Shown: one piece after another, positions 21,206-27,342 of the stretch
Position numbering within the stretch: position 1 is the stretch's first letter
Layout of the letters: the number at the start of each line of letters is the position of its first letter
IMG/VR virus record: IMGVR_UViG_3300032288_002471
Location: 1-27,342 of that record
DNA: 27,342 nt
From: a virus
Strand: one strand, 5' to 3'
Position numbers and translations under genes: made by a program
Notes under the pieces: generated by a model
The model's database searches: none
What the model was told of the DNA's origin: nothing
Seen by the model: the letters and a program-made list of their open reading frames with translations, nothing else

Positions 21206-22822
21206 ATGAGTACACCAGTTTTAAATAATGGTATGTTCCTTCGGGACAACTATTACACAGCAAGCTCTCATGTGGATTCTTACCACTTGATGAATTTGAT
21301 GAAAGATGCACAACCAGATGATTTGGGACCAATTGAACTTTGGGCGCAAGTTAAAAAGTTGGAGATGCCTTTATATCAAATGTCTTCTTTTAATGGAAAG
21401 AATGTTATTGAGGTTAACCACCCAAGAGGTGAATACAAGTGGTCAACACCTGTATCTGAAGAACTTCCTTTCATTATGGAAGATCTTGATCCATCAAATA
21501 CTGCTAAAGGTGTTGATGGTACTCCGTTCAAAATCAAATTGAACAAGCGTGTTTTTGGACATGGTGATATTATCACTTATGACAAATTCAACGGTAAAGA
21601 ACTTTACATTACTGATGAAGATATTCTTGACATGGGTGATGGTTATATCTATACTGTTCAGATGCCTAATAATGATTCATCTGCAACTTTTGATAACCGT
21701 TTCTTGACTAACAATACTTACTATTTCCGTGTAGGTTCTGCTCGTGGTGAGTATGGTGAAAGATATTCTGATCTTTCTATGACTCACACAACTCGTGAGT
21801 TCTACAACTATGTAGGTAATGCAGATGCACACGTTCACTATACAATTTCTTCTAAAGTGAAATTGATGGAGAAAGGTGGTATGCAAGCTGATGGTTCTAT
21901 TCCTGTAACTGAAATTTGGAAAAACTTTGACACTACTGTTGATCCATCTATCAATACATTGGAAGGAATGGTTGCTGCTAAAGGTCAAGGTTATGTGAAA
22001 AAAGCAATGGACAATGGAAACCTTGTGCGTTCATTTATCACTAAATTAGAAGCTGCTCACTTGTCTAAAATTGCTTATGATATTGAAACTTACCTTATGT
22101 GGGGTAAAGGTGGACGTATTAAGCAAGATGGACCAGATGATCTACGTCTTTCTGTAGGTCTTTGGAAGCAGTTAGATTTGTCTTACAAGCATGTATATAA
22201 CAAATCTGATTTCCGTCTTGACATCTTCCGTTCTGAAATCTTTAACTTCTACCAAGGTAAAGTTGATTTCCAAGGTCCAGATCCAAAACGTGAACTTATT
22301 GTTCAAACTGGTATGGGTGGAATGAGAATGATTAATGAGGCAATCAAAAGAGATGCATTTGCATCAGGTCTTGTACTTAATGCAAAAGAATTAGAAGCTG
22401 TTAAAGGTTCAGGAATGGACTTGTCTTACGGTTTCTCTTTTACAAGCTACACAATTCCTTTCTTGGCAAATGTGAAGTTTGTATTGAACCCTGCGTTTGA
22501 CAACTTGCAAAACAATGAGATTGAAAACCCAATCATTGATGGTTTCCGTCTTTCTTCTTACTCATTTATCATCTTTGATATTACTGAGAATGGACAAGAC
22601 AATATCAAATTGTTGAAATGTGCTTGGAATAAAGATCTTGTATGGCGTTATGTAAATGGTTCTATGGACTATATGGGACGTACACAAGGATTTGCTTCTT
22701 CTGGTAACTTTAATGGATACCAAATCTACATGACTCAGGCAATGCCTGCAATCAAAGTAGAAGATCCTACTAAAGTATTGAAAATTGTGATGAGAAACCC
22801 AATCACGGGAGGTTCATTGTAA
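21206..22822 (+). CDS. Major capsid protein (538 aa)
   Basis: The main shell protein, expected to have an HK97-type fold. The start has NNGMFLRDNYYTA, and the middle has beta-rich segments (EYKWSTPVSEELPFIMEDL, DITENGQDN near the end). The length, the order after portal and scaffold-like genes, and the codon use all support it. Its arginines are mostly CGT (14 of 20 by my count), while neighbouring genes use mostly AGA. C-ending codons such as TTC and AAC are frequent. This is the bias expected for the most highly translated gene. A perfect terminator hairpin follows its stop. Confidence 0.85.
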   Translation: MSTPVLNNGMFLRDNYYTASSHVDSYHLMNLMKDAQPDDLGPIELWAQVKKLEMPLYQMSSFNGKNVIEVNHPRGEYKWSTPVSEELPFIMEDLDPSNTAKGVDGTPFKIKLNKRVFGHGDIITYDKFNGKELYITDEDILDMGDGYIYTVQMPNNDSSATFDNRFLTNNTYYFRVGSARGEYGERYSDLSMTHTTREFYNYVGNADAHVHYTISSKVKLMEKGGMQADGSIPVTEIWKNFDTTVDPSINTLEGMVAAKGQGYVKKAMDNGNLVRSFITKLEAAHLSKIAYDIETYLMWGKGGRIKQDGPDDLRLSVGLWKQLDLSYKHVYNKSDFRLDIFRSEIFNFYQGKVDFQGPDPKRELIVQTGMGGMRMINEAIKRDAFASGLVLNAKELEAVKGSGMDLSYGFSFTSYTIPFLANVKFVLNPAFDNLQNNEIENPIIDGFRLSSYSFIIFDITENGQDNIKLLKCAWNKDLVWRYVNGSMDYMGRTQGFASSGNFNGYQIYMTQAMPAIKVEDPTKVLKIVMRNPITGGSL

Positions 22823-22837
22823 TCATATTTTATTAAT

Positions 22838-22866
22838 AAAGGGAGTCATTAATTTGACTCCCTTTT
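22838..22866 (+). terminator. Terminator or attenuator after the capsid gene
   Basis: GGGAGTCA (22841-22848) pairs with TGACTCCC (22855-22862) around TTAATT, with flanking AAA and TTTT extending the stem. The T tract is short, so partial read-through to the 22880 gene is plausible. Confidence 0.8.
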
Positions 22867-22879
22867 AAAATTAAAAGCT

Positions 22880-23140
22880 ATGTCACAAGTAAAAGTTGGG
22901 GTTTCAAGCCCAGATCCAGTATTACAAAGAAATCCTTATGCTGAAGCAGCTTTAGCAAGAATTGCTCATGTAAATGAAGCTATTCGTTTGTTAAAAGCTG
23001 ATTGTTCTGCAGTAGGACAACTACCAACGTATACACCAATAACAGGAGCTGCAAGTGTTGCTGCTTTACAAACTGCAGTTAATGCAAAGCTTTCTGATAT
23101 TACGGTTAAATTAAATGCTCTTGTTGCAGCATTATCCTAG
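22880..23140 (+). CDS. Small capsid-associated protein candidate (86 aa)
   Basis: An 86-residue, Ala-rich protein with a helix (NPYAEAALARIAHVNEAIRLL), a Pro/Thr linker (LPTYTPITGAAS) and a C-terminal helix (AVNAKLSDITVKLNALVAAL). It is flanked by terminator hairpins on both sides, directly after the capsid gene. Ala-rich helical termini of this type appear in phage head-fibre or decoration proteins, and the position agrees, but no family is proven. Confidence 0.6.
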   Translation: MSQVKVGVSSPDPVLQRNPYAEAALARIAHVNEAIRLLKADCSAVGQLPTYTPITGAASVAALQTAVNAKLSDITVKLNALVAALS

Positions 23141-23151
23141 AAAGGTAAATT

Positions 23152-23180
23152 GAGGCAGTAACCTAGAACTGCCTCTTTTT
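23152..23180 (+). terminator. Intrinsic terminator
   Basis: GAGGCAGT (23152-23159) pairs with ACTGCCTC (23168-23175) around an 8-base loop, followed by T5. It closes the capsid segment three bases before a new -7 box. Confidence 0.85.
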
Positions 23181-23182
23181 AT

Positions 23183-23190
23183 TATATTTG
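23183..23190 (+). promoter_or_regulatory. Candidate -7 box TATATTTG
   Basis: The third copy of the exact octamer TATATTTG, three bases after a terminator and 28 bases before the ATG at 23219. The leader contains ATTCATAAA, also found before the fibre gene at 3568. Confidence 0.5.
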
Positions 23191-23218
23191 TCAGTCATAA
23201 ATTCATAAACCAACAAAA

Positions 23219-24211
23219 ATGAGTACAAAATTAGAAACCGTAGGAAAGGTTACAATAAAACCTTACGCAGATCCTACACAAGAAAACATGGGATTAGAAA
23301 AATACAATTATGTTGTATTCCCAAACACATTTCAAGTAGAAACTCTTGCTGCTGTTGAGCAAAATGGCAAAACAAGATACTTGACAGGATTAAATGAGTT
23401 TGCTCCGGAAATTAAACAAATTAAAGATCCGGAAAGGCAAAAAGCAGTTATTAAAGATATACGTGAAACAGTGGCACTGTTAGAAAGAGAAAGAGCATTT
23501 AATTACATTGAACCAGAAGATAAAGAGTTTTGGTCAAAGGTGCAGATGTTTACTCCAAGCAATGCTGAAATCTGGGGTAAAGTGTTTATCAAATTAGGTA
23601 ATGATGATCAAGTTCTTAATCCTAAAGAAAATTTAGATCACTTAATTTTGATTAAAGCAATTGAAAGTGGTGGATTTTCTTTAGTGGCATCTAGTTTTGA
23701 AGAGGCTAAAAGAACAAAAGCAAAGTGGTATTTAGACAGACAAATAGATACTATTGCTATTAAAACAAACATTACCAAACTTAGAAATAAAGCTCTTGCT
23801 ATTCTACAAGAAATTTCTGAAGAAGAACCAAGAAAGTTATTTTACATTGCTAAGAATTTGGACGGAAATGGAGTTCAATATACTAATAAAACATTGCCAG
23901 ATATTATTTATGACAACATGGATAAATATATTAATGCTTTAGGATATGACTCAGATAAAAAAAGATGTGCAAGTTCATTTATTGATTATTCAAAAATGAG
24001 CAATGAAGATTTAAAAATTAAATCAATTATTAAAGATGCAAGTTTCTATAAATACATTATTTCTAAACCAGATGGAATGTTGTATGAAGCTTCTCAAAGT
24101 ATAATGCTTGGAAGAAATGTATCTGATGTTTTAGAATATCTTAAAAATCCAATTAATGAAGATATGTTGGATTTATTGATGGCTAAAGTTGAAGATATTT
24201 GGGCTAAATAA
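23219..24211 (+). CDS. Conserved structural-module protein of unknown function (330 aa)
   Basis: A soluble 330-residue protein, beta-rich in the first 70 residues and helical afterwards (LALLERERAFNYIEPEDKEF-like content near residues 85-105). It is lysine- and glutamate-rich throughout, with no catalytic motif or membrane segment. It opens a transcription unit with its own TATATTTG box and leads into the basic micro-proteins and the connector candidate, so a virion or assembly role is likely. A crAss-like virion gene of unknown role is the best description. Confidence 0.6.
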   Translation: MSTKLETVGKVTIKPYADPTQENMGLEKYNYVVFPNTFQVETLAAVEQNGKTRYLTGLNEFAPEIKQIKDPERQKAVIKDIRETVALLERERAFNYIEPEDKEFWSKVQMFTPSNAEIWGKVFIKLGNDDQVLNPKENLDHLILIKAIESGGFSLVASSFEEAKRTKAKWYLDRQIDTIAIKTNITKLRNKALAILQEISEEEPRKLFYIAKNLDGNGVQYTNKTLPDIIYDNMDKYINALGYDSDKKRCASSFIDYSKMSNEDLKIKSIIKDASFYKYIISKPDGMLYEASQSIMLGRNVSDVLEYLKNPINEDMLDLLMAKVEDIWAK

Positions 24212-24228
24212 ATTTAAATAAATATACC

Positions 24229-24513
24229 ATGAAAACAACAATGAAAAAAGTTGCAGCAAAACCAGTTATGAAAAATGGTGGCAAAATGAAAAAGTATGGA
24301 AATGGAGGTAAAACTTCAGGTGCTGATGGCATGTACACTAATACTACTTCTGGTCAAATTTCAGTTCCAAAAAAAGGAATGGGTGGTAAAATAAAAAAAT
24401 ATGCTGCTGGCGGTAAAGTTGTTCCTACAGTTGATAACTCAGTGATGTCAAAAGGCGGAAAGGTTATGCCTAAAAAAGCTATGGGTGGTAAGATGGGTAA
24501 AAAAGCTTGTTAA
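24229..24513 (+). CDS. Lys/Gly repeat protein, GGK-KKY type (94 aa)
   Basis: A cationic, low-complexity protein. The unit GGK(M/I)KKY with NGGK or AAGGK recurs (about residues 17-29, 51-62 and 84-92), separated by Ser/Thr-rich stretches. It ends in Cys. Such repeats occur in many phage virion-region genes. They suggest contact with DNA or with acidic proteins in the capsid. It is the first link in a chain of five coupled genes, joined to the next by TAATG. Confidence 0.7.
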   Translation: MKTTMKKVAAKPVMKNGGKMKKYGNGGKTSGADGMYTNTTSGQISVPKKGMGGKIKKYAAGGKVVPTVDNSVMSKGGKVMPKKAMGGKMGKKAC

Positions 24514-24662
24514 TGGCTGGCAAAGGTTTATATGCCAACATTCATGCTAAAAGAAAACGCATTGAAAATGGTTCCGGGGAAACTATGAAAAAACCCGGAG
24601 CCAAAGGTGCGCCTTCTAAAAAAGATTTCATTAAGTCTGCAAAAACTGCTAAAAAGAAATAA
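24513..24662 (+). CDS. Conserved micro-protein, GLYANIHAKRKRI type (49 aa)
   Basis: MAGKGLYANIHAKRKRIENG, then MKKPGAKGAPSKKDFIKSA, is a pattern I recall from short proteins in many unrelated environmental phages, always near structural genes and never with a known function. It is basic, with a probable amphipathic helix. The start overlaps the previous stop (TAATG), and the next start is two bases after its stop. The conserved pattern makes it a confident gene despite its size. Confidence 0.85.
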   Translation: MAGKGLYANIHAKRKRIENGSGETMKKPGAKGAPSKKDFIKSAKTAKKK

Positions 24663-24664
24663 TC

Positions 24665-24787
24665 ATGGCTGCAAAAAAAATTAAAAAAGAAAAAACTGAT
24701 TGTGGTGTAAAGACTAAAAAAGCTTTTCAAGCAGGATTAATTGTAGGTCGCAACATGAAAAAGCCAACTACTAAAAAGAAGAATTAA
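24665..24787 (+). CDS. Basic micro-protein (40 aa)
   Basis: A 40-residue protein with 16 Lys or Arg residues, one Cys and a short helix (TKKAFQAGLIVGRNMKK). It has no recognised family. It is placed tightly between two micro-proteins of recognisable type, with a TAATG overlap to the next. Low complexity makes coding status less certain than for its neighbours, but the spacing supports it. Confidence 0.65.
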   Translation: MAAKKIKKEKTDCGVKTKKAFQAGLIVGRNMKKPTTKKKN

Positions 24788-24954
24788 TGGCAAAGGTTAA
24801 AAAAGGAATGGGCTTCAAAGCAGCTCAAAAAGGTATAGCAAAAAAGCAAGGTGTTTCTATGGAAGCCGCTGGTGCTATACTTGCTTCATCTGCAAGAAAA
24901 GCCTCACCTGCCGCTAAAAAAAAGAATCCTAATCTTAAAAAAGTTAAAGGATAA
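24787..24954 (+). CDS. Conserved micro-protein, GAILASSARKASPAAKK type (55 aa)
   Basis: The protein has GFKAAQKGIAKKQGVSMEAA followed by GAILASSARKASPAAKKKN. I recall this combination from small proteins in other environmental phages, near the structural genes and of unknown role. It resembles a small helical DNA- or protein-binding domain. It overlaps both neighbours by one base (TAATG at each end). Confidence 0.8.
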   Translation: MAKVKKGMGFKAAQKGIAKKQGVSMEAAGAILASSARKASPAAKKKNPNLKKVKG

Positions 24955-25655
24955 TGACTAATGATACTCTACAAATAAAAGTTAAACAGCGAATCAATAA
25001 GTTGGCAAGTAATGATTATGATAACATCATGCCTTGGCAAATTGTTGAAGCATTTAACAAAGGGGTAACTGCTTGGTGTAGAAGAAACCTTATGGGAACA
25101 AACATGTCAAAAACTGGGGATGAAGCCAGTAAAAGACGTATTGATGACTTGCAAATTCTTTTAACAGAAAAACCACTCCAAATGGTTAAAAAGGATTTGT
25201 TTTTTCAATCTCCAATACTTCCAACAGATTATTTTGAGTGGAAAAGAATTTCTGCTACAGCTAAAAAAGATTGTTGCGATAAAAGAAAAATGGTTGTTTA
25301 TCTTGCTGAAGAAGCAAACATAGATGAACTATTAAGAGATTATAATAAAAAGCCAAGTTTTGAATGGGGTGAAACTTTTTCTACAGTTCTTGGAAATAAA
25401 ATTAAAATCTTTACTAATAATGATTTTGATATTGAAACTGCAACATTAACTTATTACAGACAACCGCGTAGAATACAAATACCAGGTGTGTCAGATCCAT
25501 ATACAGGACAAATTTCATCTGTTGATGTAGAATGTGAATTTAAAGATGACATCGTTGAGTTATTTATTGATGAGTGTGTAAAAATACTTGCTGGTGATCT
25601 TGAAGATGTTACTGCAAATCAAATTGCAGATAACTCAGTAGAAACTAATAACTAA
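24954..25655 (+). CDS. Ring/head-tail connector protein candidate (233 aa)
   Basis: Residues 1-55 form a helical start (KQRINKLASNDYDNIMPWQI, then EAFNKGVTAWCRRNLMG). A beta-rich middle follows (LTYYRQPRRIQIPGV), and the C-terminus is FKDDIVELFIDECVKILAGD. This layout matches connector or ring proteins in Bacteroidota phages as I recall them, where they extend the portal to attach the tail. The position after capsid genes fits. The exact ring number cannot be given. Its start overlaps the last micro-protein stop. Confidence 0.65.
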   Translation: MTNDTLQIKVKQRINKLASNDYDNIMPWQIVEAFNKGVTAWCRRNLMGTNMSKTGDEASKRRIDDLQILLTEKPLQMVKKDLFFQSPILPTDYFEWKRISATAKKDCCDKRKMVVYLAEEANIDELLRDYNKKPSFEWGETFSTVLGNKIKIFTNNDFDIETATLTYYRQPRRIQIPGVSDPYTGQISSVDVECEFKDDIVELFIDECVKILAGDLEDVTANQIADNSVETNN

Positions 25656-25662
25656 GAATAAA

Positions 25663-26142
25663 ATGAATGCACCGCAAAGAAGTTTGTTAAAAAGACCAAT
25701 GCAAACACAGATGCAACAACCAGCTGCATCCAGTCAAGCTTACACAAAGCCATCAGGTAATCATTGCGTAGAAGAAACAACTGCTTGTGTTTGTGAATTA
25801 ATGAATGCAACTGTTTCATTTCATAAATTACACCTAAAAGTAAATGGCGTTGGTGCACATGCTATACATGTTGCATTAGGTCCGTTGTATGAAGGACTAC
25901 CTGATCTTGTTGATACAATTACAGAAGCTTATCAAGGAGCAGCTGAAAGAATTTTAGTTCTTCCAGACTGTTGTCCAAGAACTCTTAATTCTGTAGAAGA
26001 AGCTATTGTTTACATCAGAGAAATCTATGACATGATCTGTGCTTTACAAGACATTATGTGTTTTTCAGAAATCGGCAATGAGCTAGATAATGTAAAACTT
26101 TTACTAAGCAGTACAAAATATAAACTACTTTTCTTAAAATAA
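25663..26142 (+). CDS. Ferritin/Dps-like (DUF5856-like) helical protein (159 aa)
   Basis: After a Gln/Pro-rich N-terminal extension (1-33), residues 40-95 read like the first helices of a Dps/ferritin-like bundle. ATVSFHKLHLKVNGVGAHAI carries His54, His57 and His66. ALGPLYEGLPDLVDTITEAY carries acidic Glu77, Asp81, Asp84 and Glu88 in an i, i+3/4 array that could bind metal. Seven cysteines are scattered through it. Phage proteins of this type (DUF5856) are known near virion genes, with an unproven role. Iron storage or protection of packaged DNA is possible. The exact family needs a profile search. Confidence 0.6.
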   Translation: MNAPQRSLLKRPMQTQMQQPAASSQAYTKPSGNHCVEETTACVCELMNATVSFHKLHLKVNGVGAHAIHVALGPLYEGLPDLVDTITEAYQGAAERILVLPDCCPRTLNSVEEAIVYIREIYDMICALQDIMCFSEIGNELDNVKLLLSSTKYKLLFLK

Positions 26143-26147
26143 AAACC

Positions 26148-26519
26148 ATGTTAAATAACCTTACAAACTTTTTAAGCATCATTGCTAAAGAAAGAATCAA
26201 GAAAAAACTTGAGCCTTCAGATATTATTGCCATAGGAACAAAACAAAGTTCCAAACTTGGTGATTACAAACCAACTGCTATTGTGTATGCGGATTTAGAA
26301 GCACAATTATTGTCAGCAGTTCCAACACCGACTCCTACACCAACACCTACTCCATCTGGAAGTGGTTCTGTATGGATGAATGGTTTTACTCCAGTAGGAT
26401 GTATTAATGAAGACATTACATTACCTACTCCAGGAACTTTTACTTATCCTACACCGTTAACTATGTGTGTTGGTAAGACTTTAACAGTACCAGTAGGAAC
26501 AACTTTAATAATCGTGTAA
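26148..26519 (+). CDS. Small virion protein candidate with PT linker (123 aa)
   Basis: Residues 1-55 are helical and basic with an N-terminal hydrophobic stretch. Residues 59-69 are a strict PTPTPTPTPTP linker followed by SGSGS. The last ~50 residues form a small beta domain with two Cys and repeated Pro-Thr (TLPTPGTFTYPTP). Linkers of this type join an anchor to an exposed domain in fibres or decoration proteins. It is preceded by the Dps-like gene (five-base gap) and followed by the S74 fibre gene. Confidence 0.6.
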   Translation: MLNNLTNFLSIIAKERIKKKLEPSDIIAIGTKQSSKLGDYKPTAIVYADLEAQLLSAVPTPTPTPTPTPSGSGSVWMNGFTPVGCINEDITLPTPGTFTYPTPLTMCVGKTLTVPVGTTLIIV

Positions 26520-26529
26520 ATTAAAAATC

Positions 26530-27342
26530 ATGAGTCAAATTAATGTAGATATTATAGAAAATTTAAGTGGAACACCAGGAGATAATACTCCAGTTTGTGT
26601 AAATGGAGCTAAAATATATGGGGTTGGTATAGGTATGAGATCTTTATCAATTGGAGATAATCAAAAAGCAATTAGCCCAGGTTATGGAATAAATGCAGAT
26701 GCTGTTCATATTGGGACAAGTGTTTTTCCTCCTGCTTCTGGATTTAATGCACAAACGGTTGCAATTGGTAGTCTTATTGCAGATTTAAATGCAAACAACG
26801 GTTGTGGCCAATCAATATTAATAGGAACGGAAGTAGCTAGAAATATTGGAAATTCTTCATCTGATAATGTTTTTATAGGTTATAAATCTGGAGAATCATT
26901 AACTGGATTAAATGATAATAATGTAATTATTGGTAGTCAATCTGGTAAATTAATTACCTCTGGTAATCAAAACGCATTATATGGTGCTTTTGCTGGTTCT
27001 ACATTAACTAGCGGTGGAAATAATGTTTGTATTGGTTCTAATTCTAATACTGCTACTGCTACTACATCTAATTCAATTACATTAGGTAATTCATCACATA
27101 CTGTATTAAGATGTGCAGTTACATCTATTACATCACTGTCAGATGCTAGAGATAAAACTAATGTAGAAGACTCTACTTATGGATTAAGTCTTGTTAATTC
27201 TTTAAAGCCAGTTACATTTGAATGGGACACTAGGGATGGAGCTAAAAAAGGAGTTAAAGATTTAGGATTTATTGCTCAAGACTTAAAAGAGCTTGACGAT
27301 GAGTATTTAGGCCTTGTATATGATGAGAATCCAGAAAAATTA
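26530..27342 (+). CDS. Tail fibre with S74 intramolecular chaperone, cut by window end
   Basis: The 271 visible codons have no stop, so the gene is partial at its 3' end. Residues 55-190 are beta-roll repeats of the YadA-head type (NVFIGYKSGESL, NNVCIGSNSN, NAISP-like turns). They are followed by SLSDARDKTNVEDSTYGLSL, the start of a Peptidase_S74 chaperone. That domain helps trimerise the fibre and then cuts itself off. The cut is expected before Ser204 in the SDARDK motif. The rest of the chaperone lies outside the window. It would be a trimeric receptor-binding fibre. Confidence 0.85.
   Translation, partial: MSQINVDIIENLSGTPGDNTPVCVNGAKIYGVGIGMRSLSIGDNQKAISPGYGINADAVHIGTSVFPPASGFNAQTVAIGSLIADLNANNGCGQSILIGTEVARNIGNSSSDNVFIGYKSGESLTGLNDNNVIIGSQSGKLITSGNQNALYGAFAGSTLTSGGNNVCIGSNSNTATATTSNSITLGNSSHTVLRCAVTSITSLSDARDKTNVEDSTYGLSLVNSLKPVTFEWDTRDGAKKGVKDLGFIAQDLKELDDEYLGLVYDENPEKL

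Noticed and set aside
1-27342. Integrase, attachment sites, insertion sequences or CRISPR arrays
   Set aside because: No recombinase motif, terminal inverted repeats with transposase, or regularly spaced repeats were seen, so nothing here indicates lysogeny or transposition.

Overview
The window is a contiguous piece of an AT-rich, tightly packed tailed-phage genome. Most likely it is a crAss-like phage (Crassvirales) or a close relative that infects a Bacteroidota host. The host inference rests on several features. Start codons are preceded by A-rich leaders with almost no Shine-Dalgarno sequences. Several intergenic gaps carry the Bacteroidota-type -7 promoter motif TAnnTTTG. The gene set also fits: an IHF/HU-like protein just upstream of a ~740-aa terminase, a ~910-aa portal with a coiled-coil tail, an acidic scaffold-like protein, a ~540-aa major capsid protein, then small basic proteins and a ring/connector-type protein. 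Family names are from memory of sequence patterns, not from searches.

Layout. (1) Positions 1-810: a leftward micro-operon of four very small genes, mostly secreted, lipoprotein-like or membrane proteins. It ends in a UUCG-loop terminator and is flanked by two near-identical operator-like palindromes. (2) 811-1159: a non-coding gap with a pyrimidine-rich tract and a compact GC-rich, hairpin-dense element. (3) 1160-3448: small rightward accessory genes, including a Seg-like GIY-YIG nuclease, an SH3-like plus DUF1599/MazG-like protein and a GroES-like protein. A hairpin cluster with a terminator lies inside this block and another terminator ends it. (4) 3568-9415: three large receptor-binding or tail-fibre type proteins. 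(5) 9415-11759: small membrane proteins, a holin candidate and an N-acetylmuramoyl-L-alanine amidase (lysis cassette), two small basic proteins, then a strong terminator. (6) 11884-19751: a packaging operon of winged-helix-like, IHF-like, zinc-binding and PD-(D/E)XK nuclease proteins, a possible small terminase, large terminase and portal. (7) 19877-23140: scaffold candidate, major capsid protein and a small capsid-associated candidate, separated by terminator hairpins. (8) 23219-27342: an unknown structural protein, a chain of lysine-rich micro-proteins, a ring/connector candidate, a ferritin/Dps-like helical protein, a PT-linker protein, and a fibre with an S74 intramolecular chaperone that runs off the window.

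The rightward genes together build the capsid, package DNA, attach to the cell and lyse it. They overlap or abut (ATGA, TAATG), implying translational coupling, while terminators and TATATTTG-type promoters divide them into separately tunable units. The least explained parts are the leftward micro-operon with its paired operators, the GC-rich structured element near 1019-1073, the hairpin cluster at 1619-1685, the repeated TAAACATTTA boxes at 11825-11880, and the Dps-like protein inside the virion module.
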